Numbered from the stretch's first letter, positions 1 through 8,006 are shown. The stretch: 64,000 bases of DNA from an uncultured Porphyromonadaceae bacterium (GCA_900548975.1 URMS01000004.1:1-64000); one strand, 5' to 3'. The notes: generated from the letters alone by a model not told the origin. Numbers and translations are program-made.

Positions 1-156
1 TATTGAATTTCAATTATTTCAAAGTACTCTTATGATTTTTTAGTGGACACTAATGACTATATAAGTGATTAGAGAAAAATAGGCGCAACAGCTTTATTGA
101 TATTTAACGGTCGTTGATGATTTTAATTGCCCCAATTTTTCCAAATCCCCTCGATG

Positions 157-1089
157 CTAATCAGATTCGATCCTAAGAAATTTGTTCATCCGGGATATGC
201 AACGTTTTTTCTGATCAAGATTTGGATGTACATACAGATTGAGTGTTGTGGCAACATTTGAGTGTCCGAGTATTACACTTACGGTTTTATAGTCGCATCC
301 GCTTTCAATGCATCTGGTGGCGAATGTATGGCGCAATCCATGGAACACTATTGACGGGATTTCAAGCCGTTTAAGAATACGGCTGAAAGTCTCTCGGTAT
401 GTGCGAGGTTCTTTCGCCTTAGACCCTTCGCCGACCACATACTTTTCTACTATCTGCTGTTTTTTCACCATATTCAACGCTTTGAAGAGAAGCGGAGATA
501 TGGGTATTTCACGATTAGAATTCCGGGTCTTGGGCGTGGAGACATACTGTTCTGTTGCCATCAGGTCGCAATTGTAAATTCGTCCTGCAGTGCCCGCTAC
601 TGTAATAATACGGCGTGCCATATCCACATCCTTCCATTGAAGGGCGCAGACTTCCCCTATTCGCAATCCGCAGCACAGGGCAATCATTACACCTATATTC
701 TGCAGTGTCGGTGCTGATGCAATCGCGTTCAGTAGTTTTTTGTGGTCCGGTAATGACAGCACCGGCAAAACGCGTGCGGATGTATCCGAGGGATATTCGA
801 TATCCCACGAAGGCATCTCAAACATTCCTCTCTTTGCCCCGAAACGTCCGACAGACTTAAGCACGGCGATAATGTCATGGACCGTTTTCTTGCTCAAGCC
901 TGTCTCAAGTTTGCTTAATGCAAATTGCTGTACTTCTGCCTCTGATATGGATACGGAATCGGCGAAAACGGGCATGAGGTGAGTCTTTAGAATAAGAGCA
1001 TAGGCGAAGTATGTCGAGTGTTTGACTACGCTGCGCCTGTTTTCTTTCCATAGTTCCGCTATTTCGCGGAAAGTCGATGTATTGTGCAT
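157..1089 (-). CDS. Tyrosine recombinase / integrase
   Basis: A 310-residue tyrosine recombinase, which cuts and rejoins DNA at specific sites through a covalent 3'-phosphotyrosine intermediate. The N-terminal core-binding (SAM-like) region covers about residues 5-100. The catalytic domain follows with a complete set of residues: R143 (in GLRIGEV), K187, H250-x-x-R253 (HGLRH), H276 (LGHSN) and nucleophile Y286. It therefore looks active. It is the last gene of the minus-strand accessory module that holds a methyltransferase with invertible-looking tails, so it is the obvious candidate for catalysing that inversion, or for moving the whole module; this is inference from position. The 156 bases downstream of its stop hold nothing I can recognise, and I could not identify an attachment site. 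Confidence 0.93.
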   Translation of the reverse strand: MHNTSTFREIAELWKENRRSVVKHSTYFAYALILKTHLMPVFADSVSISEAEVQQFALSKLETGLSKKTVHDIIAVLKSVGRFGAKRGMFEMPSWDIEYPSDTSARVLPVLSLPDHKKLLNAIASAPTLQNIGVMIALCCGLRIGEVCALQWKDVDMARRIITVAGTAGRIYNCDLMATEQYVSTPKTRNSNREIPISPLLFKALNMVKKQQIVEKYVVGEGSKAKEPRTYRETFSRILKRLEIPSIVFHGLRHTFATRCIESGCDYKTVSVILGHSNVATTLNLYVHPNLDQKKRCISRMNKFLRIESD

Positions 1090-1132
1090 ACTTCGTGATT
1101 TTTATGATTCACAAGATATGCGCTGCCTAATT

Positions 1133-2302
1133 TCAATGGTTGCCTTTAGCTCGGTTGTGGTGCTTGCAGAGCATCTGACAGTTTGAGATGTCGGTCGCGC
1201 CCCCTTTGCTCCATGCCGTGACATGGTCGGCATCCATTTCGTTCAACTTCCATATCTTGTTTGCGTTGGCGTCATGGCCTAAGGCACAGAAAGGACAGTT
1301 GGACTTGCCGGCGGCTTTCGCCTCTTCGGTCTGGCGGGCATATACGGCTCGCTTTGTCGCTTCGTCAAAGATGCGGATATCAAGAAGCTTCGTGTCGGTT
1401 TCTCCACCTAAAAGAAATTCAAAAACGCCGCGCCTGTTCTTCACATACGGGTCGGAATACAGCTCCGTTACCCGCTGTTTCATATAAGCCGGATTATATG
1501 GCTCTGTATGATATTTCTCGTAAAACACGCCCCACGGAAGTCCGCGCATCTCATTTTCAACAAAAGGAAACACCGTCCGCACCCAATCTATGACAGAATT
1601 GAAATAATTGACGAGTTCCGTGATGTCGGAACTGAAACGGTGGTCGCGCATATATTCCTCGGCTTTGCCGCTGCTGACCCAGTCAAGAGCTGTGGCAAGA
1701 AAGTCCTGTCGGTTCACCGCTCCGCTGATATATGCGCTCCATTTTTGCACTTTCGATGACTGGGAATTGCTGAACTCTGCCTTTGCAGCAGTGACAAAAG
1801 GACCTGAATATACCGCGTTTAGCAATTCCTGATCGTTGAGTGGGACTCCGGCGATATTGATAGTGCGGAACCATTCCTTTATTTCTTGTTCTGTGCCTTC
1901 ACATTCATATATAAGCAGTTTTGCGTTAATGAATTTTTCACGCAACTCTTTCGGCAGGCTTTCAAGACTTTGAGGCAAGCCTTGATTATCTTTCCAACTA
2001 AGTTTTCCGGCACCATTGTAGAAGCGTCCGAGAGACGTAATGCGCTGCTGGCCGTCAAGTACTTCAAAACGACCATCGGCAGTTTTTACGAAATAAATCA
2101 CTCCGAGTGGATAACCTTTAAGTACAGAGTCAATCACCGCTACATCGCGCTTGCCATCGGCATAGATATAGTTCCGTTGGTATTCCGGCTGTATTGTAAG
2201 GCGTCCACCCATACCGAAAAGACCTTTGGCTTCATATTCGTTATAGACAAATCCGTCGCATATGTCGGCGACTGTCCATTCTGTATGTAGTTTTGTTTCC
2301 AT
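1133..2302 (-). CDS. DUF262-HNH endonuclease (GmrSD/SspE-like architecture)
   Basis: A 389-residue protein with an N-terminal DUF262 domain and a C-terminal HNH nuclease domain. The DUF262 signature is seen as QPEYQRNY near residue 38 and DGQQRITSL at 83-91. The C-terminal 54 residues hold a CPFC pair, [12 protein letters not shown], and a C-x-x-C-x-x-HHN ending, typical of a zinc-stabilised HNH nuclease. DUF262 proteins such as GmrS, BrxU and SspE are nucleotide-dependent restriction factors that often act on modified DNA; that role here is inference. The gene lies downstream of a DNA methyltransferase and upstream of the integrase on the same strand. Its start is only 20 bases from the first inversion repeat and I see no promoter there, so transcription probably arrives from the methyltransferase side. 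Confidence 0.85.
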   Translation of the reverse strand: METKLHTEWTVADICDGFVYNEYEAKGLFGMGGRLTIQPEYQRNYIYADGKRDVAVIDSVLKGYPLGVIYFVKTADGRFEVLDGQQRITSLGRFYNGAGKLSWKDNQGLPQSLESLPKELREKFINAKLLIYECEGTEQEIKEWFRTINIAGVPLNDQELLNAVYSGPFVTAAKAEFSNSQSSKVQKWSAYISGAVNRQDFLATALDWVSSGKAEEYMRDHRFSSDITELVNYFNSVIDWVRTVFPFVENEMRGLPWGVFYEKYHTEPYNPAYMKQRVTELYSDPYVKNRRGVFEFLLGGETDTKLLDIRIFDEATKRAVYARQTEEAKAAGKSNCPFCALGHDANANKIWKLNEMDADHVTAWSKGGATDISNCQMLCKHHNRAKGNH

Positions 2303-2321
2303 ATTCTTTTTTAGTAGTTTA

Positions 2322-2495
2322 GTTGAAATATTAGGGCAGACACAGGGAGATTCCGGAAAAGAGTTAGGTCTTCGCCCGTATCCTCGCGAATTGAAAGAAA
2401 TAAATCCAAGTCTTCGCGATGGACAGCTTTATTATCTTGAAAATGGGATACCACAGAAACCATATGCTCGAGTTTTGATAAAACGGATAAAGTAA
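2322..2495 (+). pseudogene. Silent alternative 3' cassette 1 for the adenine methyltransferase
   Basis: An open frame of 57 codons plus stop, without its own credible start or ribosome binding site. It encodes VEILG...YARVLIKRIK. Both ends match the corresponding C-terminal segment of the neighbouring methyltransferase (FEILG...YARLLIKRVF), but the middle is unrelated. It starts on repeat R1 and lies on the opposite strand to the methyltransferase. Inversion between R1 and the copy inside the methyltransferase would join it in frame and give a 372-residue enzyme. The larger upstream open frame that runs into it is antisense to the DUF262-HNH gene and is not a gene. Calling it a silent cassette is inference; the similarity and the register are directly visible. 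Confidence 0.75.
2323..2336 (+). repeat. Inversion-type repeat R1 (silent tail 1)
   Basis: The 14-mer TTGAAATATTAGGG. It is identical to the first 14 bases of repeats R2 (same strand) and R3 (opposite strand, inside the methyltransferase gene). It is read in the same codon register in all three places (x-E-I-L-G). After it the sequence diverges from R2 and R3 (CAGACA instead of ATAACA). With R3 it forms an inverted pair; with R2 a direct pair. Confidence 0.85.
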
Positions 2496-2499
2496 GATG

Positions 2500-2754
2500 A
2501 TTGAAATATTAGGGATAACAAAAACTTGGTTTGGAGGAGCAAACAAGGTTTACCCAGAGCAAATCCAAGTCAGCAGTAGCGGGAAAGAGAGTCGTGTTAC
2601 CAAACTTAATGATGGGGCAGTTTTGTGGCATAATGAAATGCCTGAAAATGAAACATATTATATAGTTGAAGGAAGATATTACACCCAAGTATACGCACGA
2701 GTGATTATCCGGTATCTAAAAAACACGTTTAATAAGCAGACGTGCGTATGTTGA
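2500..2754 (+). pseudogene. Silent alternative 3' cassette 2 for the adenine methyltransferase
   Basis: An open frame of 84 codons plus stop, encoding IEILGITKTW...YTQVYARVIIRYLK and then a short extension. The head (EILGIT) and the YAR-x-x-I-(R/K) tail match the methyltransferase C-terminus, while the roughly 55 residues between are different in sequence and longer. An ATG lies one codon upstream (2497) but has no visible ribosome binding site. The last residues, NTFNKQTCVC, are read from the antisense of the methyltransferase 3' end, because the two reading frames overlap tail to tail at 2716-2754. Inversion between R2 and R3 would give a 399-residue methyltransferase ending at the stop at 2752-2754. 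Confidence 0.78.
2501..2520 (+). repeat. Inversion-type repeat R2 (silent tail 2)
   Basis: TTGAAATATTAGGGATAACA, a perfect 20-base inverted match to R3 at 2866-2885. It begins six bases after the stop codon of cassette 1 and is the first coding sequence of cassette 2. Its distance from R3 (346 bases between them) suits site-specific inversion. Confidence 0.9.
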
Positions 2755-3831
2755 ATATAATTCACCGTCAATAATAATTGCACCTCTTCGATTTAAGTCT
2801 GCATATTTGGGCGTATCGTTAACGGTGTATTCTTTTGTTTTAAGATTCCATTCATTTCCTCTATCTGTTATCCCTAATATTTCAAATTGGTCAGGGCAAT
2901 ATTTGTCGAGGAAGGTGATAGGTACTCCCATTGCCCCTTCATAATCTGATGGAATCGCATCGGTGTATGGGACTTCTATTGCATCGTAATTGTCATAATG
3001 AACATAACCCCTACCTCTAATATCCTTATGTTTGGAATACATGATATTTTCTTCCATCGTCATAAGCGATAGAGGCTGATGACGACGACCGTGGTCTAAG
3101 TTGGTGAACCAACAGCAATTTCGGAACTTAACTAAACCGGTGGAATCATCTTTAACACCGGAAGCATACTCTCGTTCTCCTACAGGGCGAAAATAAGCAT
3201 TGCCGTTATGAAATCCATTCCCAAGCCAAATTTTATTATCCTTGATAAGGGGAAATACCTCCCGATAAGTCAAGGCATTCATGTTGCCAATGATAACAAA
3301 TTTCTTATCTGCTTCTACTATCCATGAAAGAAATTCGCGAAATAGAGAAAATGGTGGATTGGTGACAATGATGTCTGCTTCATCACGCAGACGCGTGACT
3401 TCATCGCTGCGAAAATCTCCGTCGCCGTCAAGATAACGCCATTCAAGGTCATGGAAATCTATGCGTCCGTCACCGTCAATGTCATGGTCGAGTACGAATA
3501 TCTTTCCACGCACAGAAGTTTTGTTCGGGTCAAACTGTGGCGCATCCTGCTCAAAAAGGGACGGCTGATAGGGAGTCTTGTATTTCTTGCTCTCCGGTGC
3601 GTATGATGTGGAGATCAGTTTCTTCAGGCCAAGCGTCTGAAAGTGTTGTGCGAAATATAGGGTGAAGTTGCTCCACTCAGGGTCATCACAGGGCAACAGG
3701 ACAGTTTTTCCACGGAACACATCAGGGTCAAATTCGAGATATGCGTTTATCTCACGCTCGATATCGTAATATTGAGTGTAGAACTCATCGTTCTTGGCGG
3801 CTTTGGCCGCCGACAGGGATTCGTTGGCCAT
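2716..3831 (-). CDS. EcoRI-family adenine-specific DNA methyltransferase with exchangeable C-terminus
   Basis: A 371-residue protein of the EcoRI adenine methylase family (N6-methylation of adenine using S-adenosylmethionine). Visible motifs are VLLPCDDPEW at 44-53, a stretch typical of this family near the cofactor pocket, and the catalytic TNPPF at 157-161. A run of D-x-D-G-D-G-R-I-D residues occurs at 117-125. The C-terminal segment from F316 (FEILGIT) to YARLLIKRVF begins exactly on repeat R3. Two alternative versions of that segment lie silent on the other strand downstream. The start at 3831 is three bases after the antitoxin stop, so it is probably co-transcribed with the toxin-antitoxin pair. 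No restriction enzyme of the EcoRI type is seen; the only nuclease nearby is the DUF262-HNH protein. Confidence 0.9.
   Translation of the reverse strand: MANESLSAAKAAKNDEFYTQYYDIEREINAYLEFDPDVFRGKTVLLPCDDPEWSNFTLYFAQHFQTLGLKKLISTSYAPESKKYKTPYQPSLFEQDAPQFDPNKTSVRGKIFVLDHDIDGDGRIDFHDLEWRYLDGDGDFRSDEVTRLRDEADIIVTNPPFSLFREFLSWIVEADKKFVIIGNMNALTYREVFPLIKDNKIWLGNGFHNGNAYFRPVGEREYASGVKDDSTGLVKFRNCCWFTNLDHGRRHQPLSLMTMEENIMYSKHKDIRGRGYVHYDNYDAIEVPYTDAIPSDYEGAMGVPITFLDKYCPDQFEILGITDRGNEWNLKTKEYTVNDTPKYADLNRRGAIIIDGELYSTYARLLIKRVF
2866..2885 (-). repeat. Inversion-type repeat R3 (inside the active methyltransferase gene)
   Basis: On the minus strand this reads TTGAAATATTAGGGATAACA, a perfect 20-base inverted copy of R2 and a 14-base inverted copy of R1. 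It covers codons 316-322 of the methyltransferase (last two bases of F316, then E-I-L-G-I-T). The position marks the junction between the constant body and the exchangeable tail. Confidence 0.9.
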
Positions 3832-3834
3832 GAT

Positions 3835-4098
3835 TCAAACAGAGATTATGGATTTGCCGAAAAATGCCGACAGCATGGCAAGTGTCGAGACAGTGAAATT
3901 ATGCTGTCCGCTTAGCCACCGGGTTATCTCGCTCGGACGTTTCCCCAGTTGGTCTGCAAACTGCTTCTTTGTAAGACCGCGCTCCTGCATAAGCGAGTCG
4001 ATTTTATTGGATATCGCAAAAGAGAGGTCAATCTCCTCCTTTATCTCAGGTGGCACCTGATTGACCATTTCCCGGTATCTGTTTCTAATATCCTTCAT
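3835..4098 (-). CDS. XRE-family HTH antitoxin / repressor (HigA-like)
   Basis: An 87-residue protein with a helix-turn-helix at about residues 41-62 (GLTKKQFADQLGKRPSEITR), of the XRE/HigA type. It follows its partner toxin gene with an ATGA overlap (stop and start share bases 4095-4098), and the methyltransferase begins three bases after its stop. In HigBA-type systems the toxin gene comes first and the antitoxin represses the operon. A perfect 9-base inverted repeat upstream of the toxin gene (4607-4628) is a plausible operator for it. Antitoxin assignment is by family and gene order; a simple regulator of the methyltransferase operon is an alternative. Confidence 0.8.
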   Translation of the reverse strand: MKDIRNRYREMVNQVPPEIKEEIDLSFAISNKIDSLMQERGLTKKQFADQLGKRPSEITRWLSGQHNFTVSTLAMLSAFFGKSIISV

Positions 4099-4565
4099 AG
4101 CTTAAATGTTTTGTCTGTCTCGATTGTCTTGGATGTTACTGTTACGGTTCCGTCGCGTTGCCCCTCTTTCAACAGTTCTTCAAATTTCTGTAACGTCAGT
4201 ACATACCCGCGCAACGAATCATCTTCCTCATATGTCCGCGAGTTTTTGACACCTCCGTTGCCGAGAACAAGAATCCGGTCGGAGAGACGCAGACAATATA
4301 GACGAAGTTTTGAGCGGAGCACAGGAAGAGCCATCACAGAATCACGCATCTTCCCCTCGGGACGGAAGAAACGTTCCAATGCTCCTTCATCGGCAATCTT
4401 ATCTAAAATCTGCACTATGCGCAATAAGTCCTTATTTAATTGAGCATCTTCAATGAATTTGGTATAAAAACGCTCGTATTCAGTCTCGGATTCTTCCGAG
4501 AACTGAATGGTATAAATGGTGCATTTGTCAGTATCATTGACTAAGACCAATTCTACTTCGCTCAT
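4095..4565 (-). CDS. RelE/HigB-like (Gp49-type) toxin
   Basis: A 156-residue protein resembling the HigB/Gp49-like group of RelE-superfamily toxins, which cut mRNA on the ribosome. The central stretch with R85-LRLYCLRLSDRILVLGNGG (about 86-105) and the following YVLTLQKFEELLKEG helix fit the family pattern. It is longer than a usual HigB (about 100-120 residues), with extra residues at both ends. It overlaps the antitoxin gene by four bases. It is the first gene of the minus-strand operon that continues into the methyltransferase, so the pair may stabilise the module. Family assignment is by pattern recognition and moderately secure. Confidence 0.65.
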   Translation of the reverse strand: MSEVELVLVNDTDKCTIYTIQFSEESETEYERFYTKFIEDAQLNKDLLRIVQILDKIADEGALERFFRPEGKMRDSVMALPVLRSKLRLYCLRLSDRILVLGNGGVKNSRTYEEDDSLRGYVLTLQKFEELLKEGQRDGTVTVTSKTIETDKTFKL

Positions 4566-4591
4566 ATCTATAGTCCTTTTTGATTATAACG

Positions 4592-4599
4592 CAAAGATA
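4592..4599 (-). promoter_or_regulatory. Probable -7 box of the toxin-antitoxin-methyltransferase operon
   Basis: On the minus strand this reads TATCTTTG, a match to the Bacteroidetes -7 consensus TAnnTTTG. It is 26 bases upstream of the toxin start codon. No good -33 TTTG is seen, and the palindrome at 4607-4628 occupies that position. Confidence 0.6.
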
Positions 4600-4606
4600 C
4601 GGCTTT

Positions 4607-4628
4607 TATTTCACATAAATGTGAAATA
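4607..4628. promoter_or_regulatory. Perfect palindrome, probable autoregulatory operator
   Basis: Arms TATTTCACA and TGTGAAATA separated by four bases. It lies just upstream of the -7 box of the toxin-antitoxin operon, where a bound repressor would cover the -33 region. The HTH antitoxin is the likely ligand. Confidence 0.6.
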
Positions 4629-4654
4629 TTGAGATTTTTTCTGTGTGCGTACAG

Positions 4655-4678
4655 TCAACTTGAGCTTGCGAAAGTTGA
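4655..4678. repeat. Dispersed palindromic repeat, copy 1
   Basis: A 24-base element with arms TCAACTT and AAGTTGA around GAGCTTGCGA. Its reverse complement matches 60245-60269 except for one missing A. It lies between the accessory module and msrAB. It is probably a REP-like intergenic repeat and may also end or attenuate transcription. Confidence 0.6.
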
Positions 4679-4731
4679 TTTTTTATTTCTACAAAGATAG
4701 CTTTTTCCGACAATTCAGGAAACTATTTGCG

Positions 4732-4739
4732 TATCTTTG
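4732..4739 (+). promoter_or_regulatory. -7 promoter box of msrAB
   Basis: TATCTTTG, 26 bases before the msrAB start; it matches TAnnTTTG. The -33 position is only T-rich. Confidence 0.55.
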
Positions 4740-4765
4740 GGCGTTAATAGAGAAAAAACCGAACT

Positions 4766-5710
4766 ATGCTGAAAACGATATATCTCGCAGGCGGCTGCTT
4801 CTGGGGCACCGCCCACCTCTTTTCGCTCGTGCCTGGCGTGGAAACCACCGTGGCCGGATATGCCAACAGCAGCGTGCCCAATCCATCGTACGAACAGGTA
4901 TGCACCGGCCGCACAGGAGCTGCCGAAACCGTGAAGATCGACTACAACCCCGACAGCGTTGGCCTTACCGACCTGCTGCAGCTCTATTTCAAGAGCATCG
5001 ACCCGCTTTCGGTCAACCGCCAGGGCGGCGACCGCGGCACACAGTACCGCACAGGCATATACTACACCGATCCGGCCGACCGCACCGTTATAGAGACCGA
5101 CCTTGCAACCCTGCAGCGCCGGTACAGCGAGCCTCTTGCCATCGAATGCCGGGCACTGCAGAATTTTTACCCGGCCGAGGACTACCATCAGGATTATCTC
5201 TACAAGAATCCGGGCGGCTACTGCCACGTGAACCCGGCTCTTTTCAAGGAAGCCGAAAAACTTGCCTGCCGGACCACGAAAGCCGACAAGGCCGAGTTGC
5301 GCAGGCGCCTTACACCCCTGCAGTGGGAAGTGACACAGAATGCAGCTACCGAACGCCCCTTCACCAACGAGTACGACCGCGAATTCCGCCGCGGAATATA
5401 CGTCGATATTACCGACGGCACTCCCCTTTTCCTGTCGACCGACAAATACGATTCGGGGTGCGGATGGCCCGCTTTCACGCGGCCTATCGACGAAGCACTC
5501 ATCGACGAAAGCACCGATACTTCATTCGGCCGCATACGCACCGAGGTAAAATCATCCTCGTCGGGCTCTCATCTGGGCCATGTGTTCCCCGACGGACCGG
5601 CCGACCGCGGCGGTCTGCGCTACTGCATAAACTCGGCTTCGCTCCGCTTCATCCCTCTCGAGCGTATGGAGGCCGAAGGCTACGGCCGCTACATTCAGTT
5701 GGTGAAATAA
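4766..5710 (+). CDS. msrAB: Bifunctional methionine sulfoxide reductase A/B
   Basis: A 314-residue fusion that repairs both stereoisomers of oxidised methionine. The MsrA half opens with the catalytic motif GGCFWG (C11). The MsrB half has [15 protein letters not shown] and the catalytic [11 protein letters not shown] (C287). The two CxxC pairs that bind zinc in many MsrB proteins are absent, as in other MsrAB fusions. No signal peptide is seen, so it is probably cytoplasmic. It is monocistronic, with its own -7 box upstream. Confidence 0.96.
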   Translation: MLKTIYLAGGCFWGTAHLFSLVPGVETTVAGYANSSVPNPSYEQVCTGRTGAAETVKIDYNPDSVGLTDLLQLYFKSIDPLSVNRQGGDRGTQYRTGIYYTDPADRTVIETDLATLQRRYSEPLAIECRALQNFYPAEDYHQDYLYKNPGGYCHVNPALFKEAEKLACRTTKADKAELRRRLTPLQWEVTQNAATERPFTNEYDREFRRGIYVDITDGTPLFLSTDKYDSGCGWPAFTRPIDEALIDESTDTSFGRIRTEVKSSSSGSHLGHVFPDGPADRGGLRYCINSASLRFIPLERMEAEGYGRYIQLVK

Positions 5711-5740
5711 GAGCTAACAGATGCTGAAAGTACCGACGGA

Positions 5741-5772
5741 TTTGTAATTCCTGTCTTTTATTTCTACTTTTG
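5741..5772 (+). promoter_or_regulatory. Promoter of the secreted surface protein gene
   Basis: TTTG at 5741-5744, a 20-base spacer and TACTTTTG at 5765-5772, a full Bacteroidetes -33/-7 match, 23 bases before the start codon. Confidence 0.7.
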
Positions 5773-5795
5773 CGGCGAAACCAACATTATCAAGG

Positions 5796-7931
5796 ATGAT
5801 AAAACGACTTTTTGCTGTCATTTTGACAACCGGGCTCTGCTCCATAGCCCCCGGTGCCACCTATGGCGAAGACTATACACCCGAAATCTTCGCATCGGTC
5901 TACAGCACCAACTCGTGGAAGGAACACAATTTCGACGAAGTGGGCATGTACCGCTTCCGCGCCGACCGTTACGACCGTCAGCTCGTGATGCAGGATCCTT
6001 ATATCGACGCCAGCGGCGGCGGTGCCATGACCGACGATTTCTATTTCTGCACTCAGGAATTCGACTACGGATATTGGGTGGAAGTGACCCACTACATAGT
6101 GGACCCCGAAGATTGGACCATCACCACAAGCCTTACCGACGGTCTCGAAAGCGCCGTGGCAACCGATCTGACCTACGACCCGCTGACAGCGAAAGTCTAC
6201 GGTTGCTTCAACGGCGACGCACACATGGTTTTCGGCACCATCGATGTGGGTACAGGAGAAGTTTTCAGAATCGCCGACATCGATACTCCGTGGATTGCAT
6301 GCGGCACCGACAGGAACGGAAATATCTACGCCGTCGACATGAGCGGCAACCTGCTGGCCGTCGACAAGGTCTACGGCACCACCGAAAACCTGGGAAATCT
6401 CGGCTTTACAGCCACACGCCGCTCAACCGGCGCCATCGACACACGTACGGGCATTTTCTATGTCGTGGTCACCAACACTAAGGAAAGCGACGATCCGTAT
6501 ATCGACTACGAGCTCAACGACAGCCATCTCTATGCGGTAGACATCGCATCGGCAACAGCCACTCATCTCTATGAATTCGAGGACGGCGAGGCCCTGGGCG
6601 GCATGTATATTCCCGGTCCTGCCGCAGCCGACGGCGCTCCCGCCCAGGTGACCGACCTGGCGCTCGACTTCCCCGCAGGCTCGCTCGAGGGCACCGTCAG
6701 CTTCACGGTTCCCGCCACGACATTCGACGGCACGCCTGGCACCGGCACAGTAAGCTATCTCGCCCGGGCCAACGGTTCACTTCTGGCTCAGGGCACTGCC
6801 ACCTATGGCGCAAAAGTGTCGGTAACCGCATCGGTATCCGAAGGCGCCCTCTACAAGGTAGAGCTGCGGCTTTCCAACTCCGCCGGACGCAGCCCCAGGA
6901 CTCAGACACAGCTATGGATCGGCCCCGACATGCCCGTAGCCATCAAGGCTCCGGTACTCAGCTATGCCGGAGGCGCATTCACCCTCAGCTGGGACGCACC
7001 TGCCGAAAGTCAGCACGGCGGCTATTTCGATCCGGAAAAAATAACATACCGTATAGTGCGCCAGCCCGACAACGCTGTGGTGGCCGAGAATTTCCGCGGC
7101 ACATCGTATACCGAACAGGTAGCCATGCCCGAAGGCGTGGTAGCCTACAGCTACGATGTAACAATGATATACGACGGCACCTCGACTATGCCAGTTTCAT
7201 CTAATGTATGGCGCCTGGGCGCGGCTTCCCTTCCCTACAAGGCCACATTCGAAGACGATAGCGCCCTCGACCAGTTCACCCGCATAGACGTGGCCGGCGA
7301 CAGAATAGAATGGTACCACGAGCCCGACTTCTATATCGAGGACACCGACGAGCTCATACCCACCGTGTGCATGCCCTATTCGTCGTCGGACGGTGCAGAT
7401 GACTGGCTGATAACACCTCCGTTCAACCTCCGCAAAGACACACCATACAAACTCGCATACCAATCGCTTACCGACTATAACGGTGCCGAACCTCTCCTCG
7501 CCGTATATCTCGGCACAGCGCCTGCGCCGGAGAGCATGACCACGGTTCTTCAGCAGCCTGCTGCCGTGACATCGCTGCATCCCGAGGAGCACACCATCGA
7601 CATCACTGTTCCCGAAACCGGAATATACCATATCGGCTTCCACGCATGCAGCGAAGCCGACCGGAGCGCCATCGCCATCCATTCCATCAGCCTCGACTCC
7701 GATCTCTCGGGCATAGCTACTCCCGATACATCTGCAAATGTGACCATACAAGGCACCGGAAACGCTGTCCGCATATCCGCACCCGAGGGGACTCCCTACA
7801 GCATCTTTACTCCCGACGGCCGTATCGCCGCCGCCGGCACCACCGGTGCCTCGGGCGAAGCCACGGTATCGCTTTCCAAGGGCATATATATTGTCTCTGC
7901 CGCCGGCAAGACAGTAAGGATTGCCCTCTGA
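5796..7931 (+). CDS. Secreted multidomain surface protein (choice-of-anchor/FN3, C-terminal sorting-like domain)
   Basis: A 711-residue exported protein of unknown function. A signal peptide covers about residues 1-24 (MIKRLFAVILTTGLCSIAPG). Residues about 25-270 look like a beta-propeller-type repeat region (TDRNGNIYAVD, STGAIDTRTGIFY). One or two fibronectin-III-like segments follow (about 285-470), then a choice-of-anchor-J / cleaved-adhesin-like jelly roll (FEDDSALDQF..., ADDWLITPPFNL). The last 75 residues (TPDGRIAAAG...GIYIVSAAGKTVRIAL) resemble a type IX secretion sorting domain. It stands alone between msrAB and a bidirectional terminator. Surface location is inferred; no enzyme motif is visible. 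Confidence 0.75.
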   Translation: MIKRLFAVILTTGLCSIAPGATYGEDYTPEIFASVYSTNSWKEHNFDEVGMYRFRADRYDRQLVMQDPYIDASGGGAMTDDFYFCTQEFDYGYWVEVTHYIVDPEDWTITTSLTDGLESAVATDLTYDPLTAKVYGCFNGDAHMVFGTIDVGTGEVFRIADIDTPWIACGTDRNGNIYAVDMSGNLLAVDKVYGTTENLGNLGFTATRRSTGAIDTRTGIFYVVVTNTKESDDPYIDYELNDSHLYAVDIASATATHLYEFEDGEALGGMYIPGPAAADGAPAQVTDLALDFPAGSLEGTVSFTVPATTFDGTPGTGTVSYLARANGSLLAQGTATYGAKVSVTASVSEGALYKVELRLSNSAGRSPRTQTQLWIGPDMPVAIKAPVLSYAGGAFTLSWDAPAESQHGGYFDPEKITYRIVRQPDNAVVAENFRGTSYTEQVAMPEGVVAYSYDVTMIYDGTSTMPVSSNVWRLGAASLPYKATFEDDSALDQFTRIDVAGDRIEWYHEPDFYIEDTDELIPTVCMPYSSSDGADDWLITPPFNLRKDTPYKLAYQSLTDYNGAEPLLAVYLGTAPAPESMTTVLQQPAAVTSLHPEEHTIDITVPETGIYHIGFHACSEADRSAIAIHSISLDSDLSGIATPDTSANVTIQGTGNAVRISAPEGTPYSIFTPDGRIAAAGTTGASGEATVSLSKGIYIVSAAGKTVRIAL

Positions 7932-7948
7932 CCGCACCATAAGTAAAC

Positions 7949-7993
7949 AAAAAAGCCGGAAAAGGACCTCAACGGAACTTTTCCGGCTTTTTT
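7949..7993. terminator. Bidirectional intrinsic terminator
   Basis: Arms AAAAAAGCCGGAAAAG (7949-7964) and CTTTTCCGGCTTTTTT (7978-7993), perfectly complementary. The A-run and T-run allow termination of both the surface protein gene and the convergent folC operon. Confidence 0.9.
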
Positions 7994-8006
7994 CGTCTGT
8001 ATATTT

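Noticed and set aside
2262..2495. Plus-strand 77-codon frame as an independent gene
   Set aside because: Its first part is antisense to the DUF262-HNH gene and lacks a ribosome binding site; only the part from 2322 is meaningful, as a silent methyltransferase tail.
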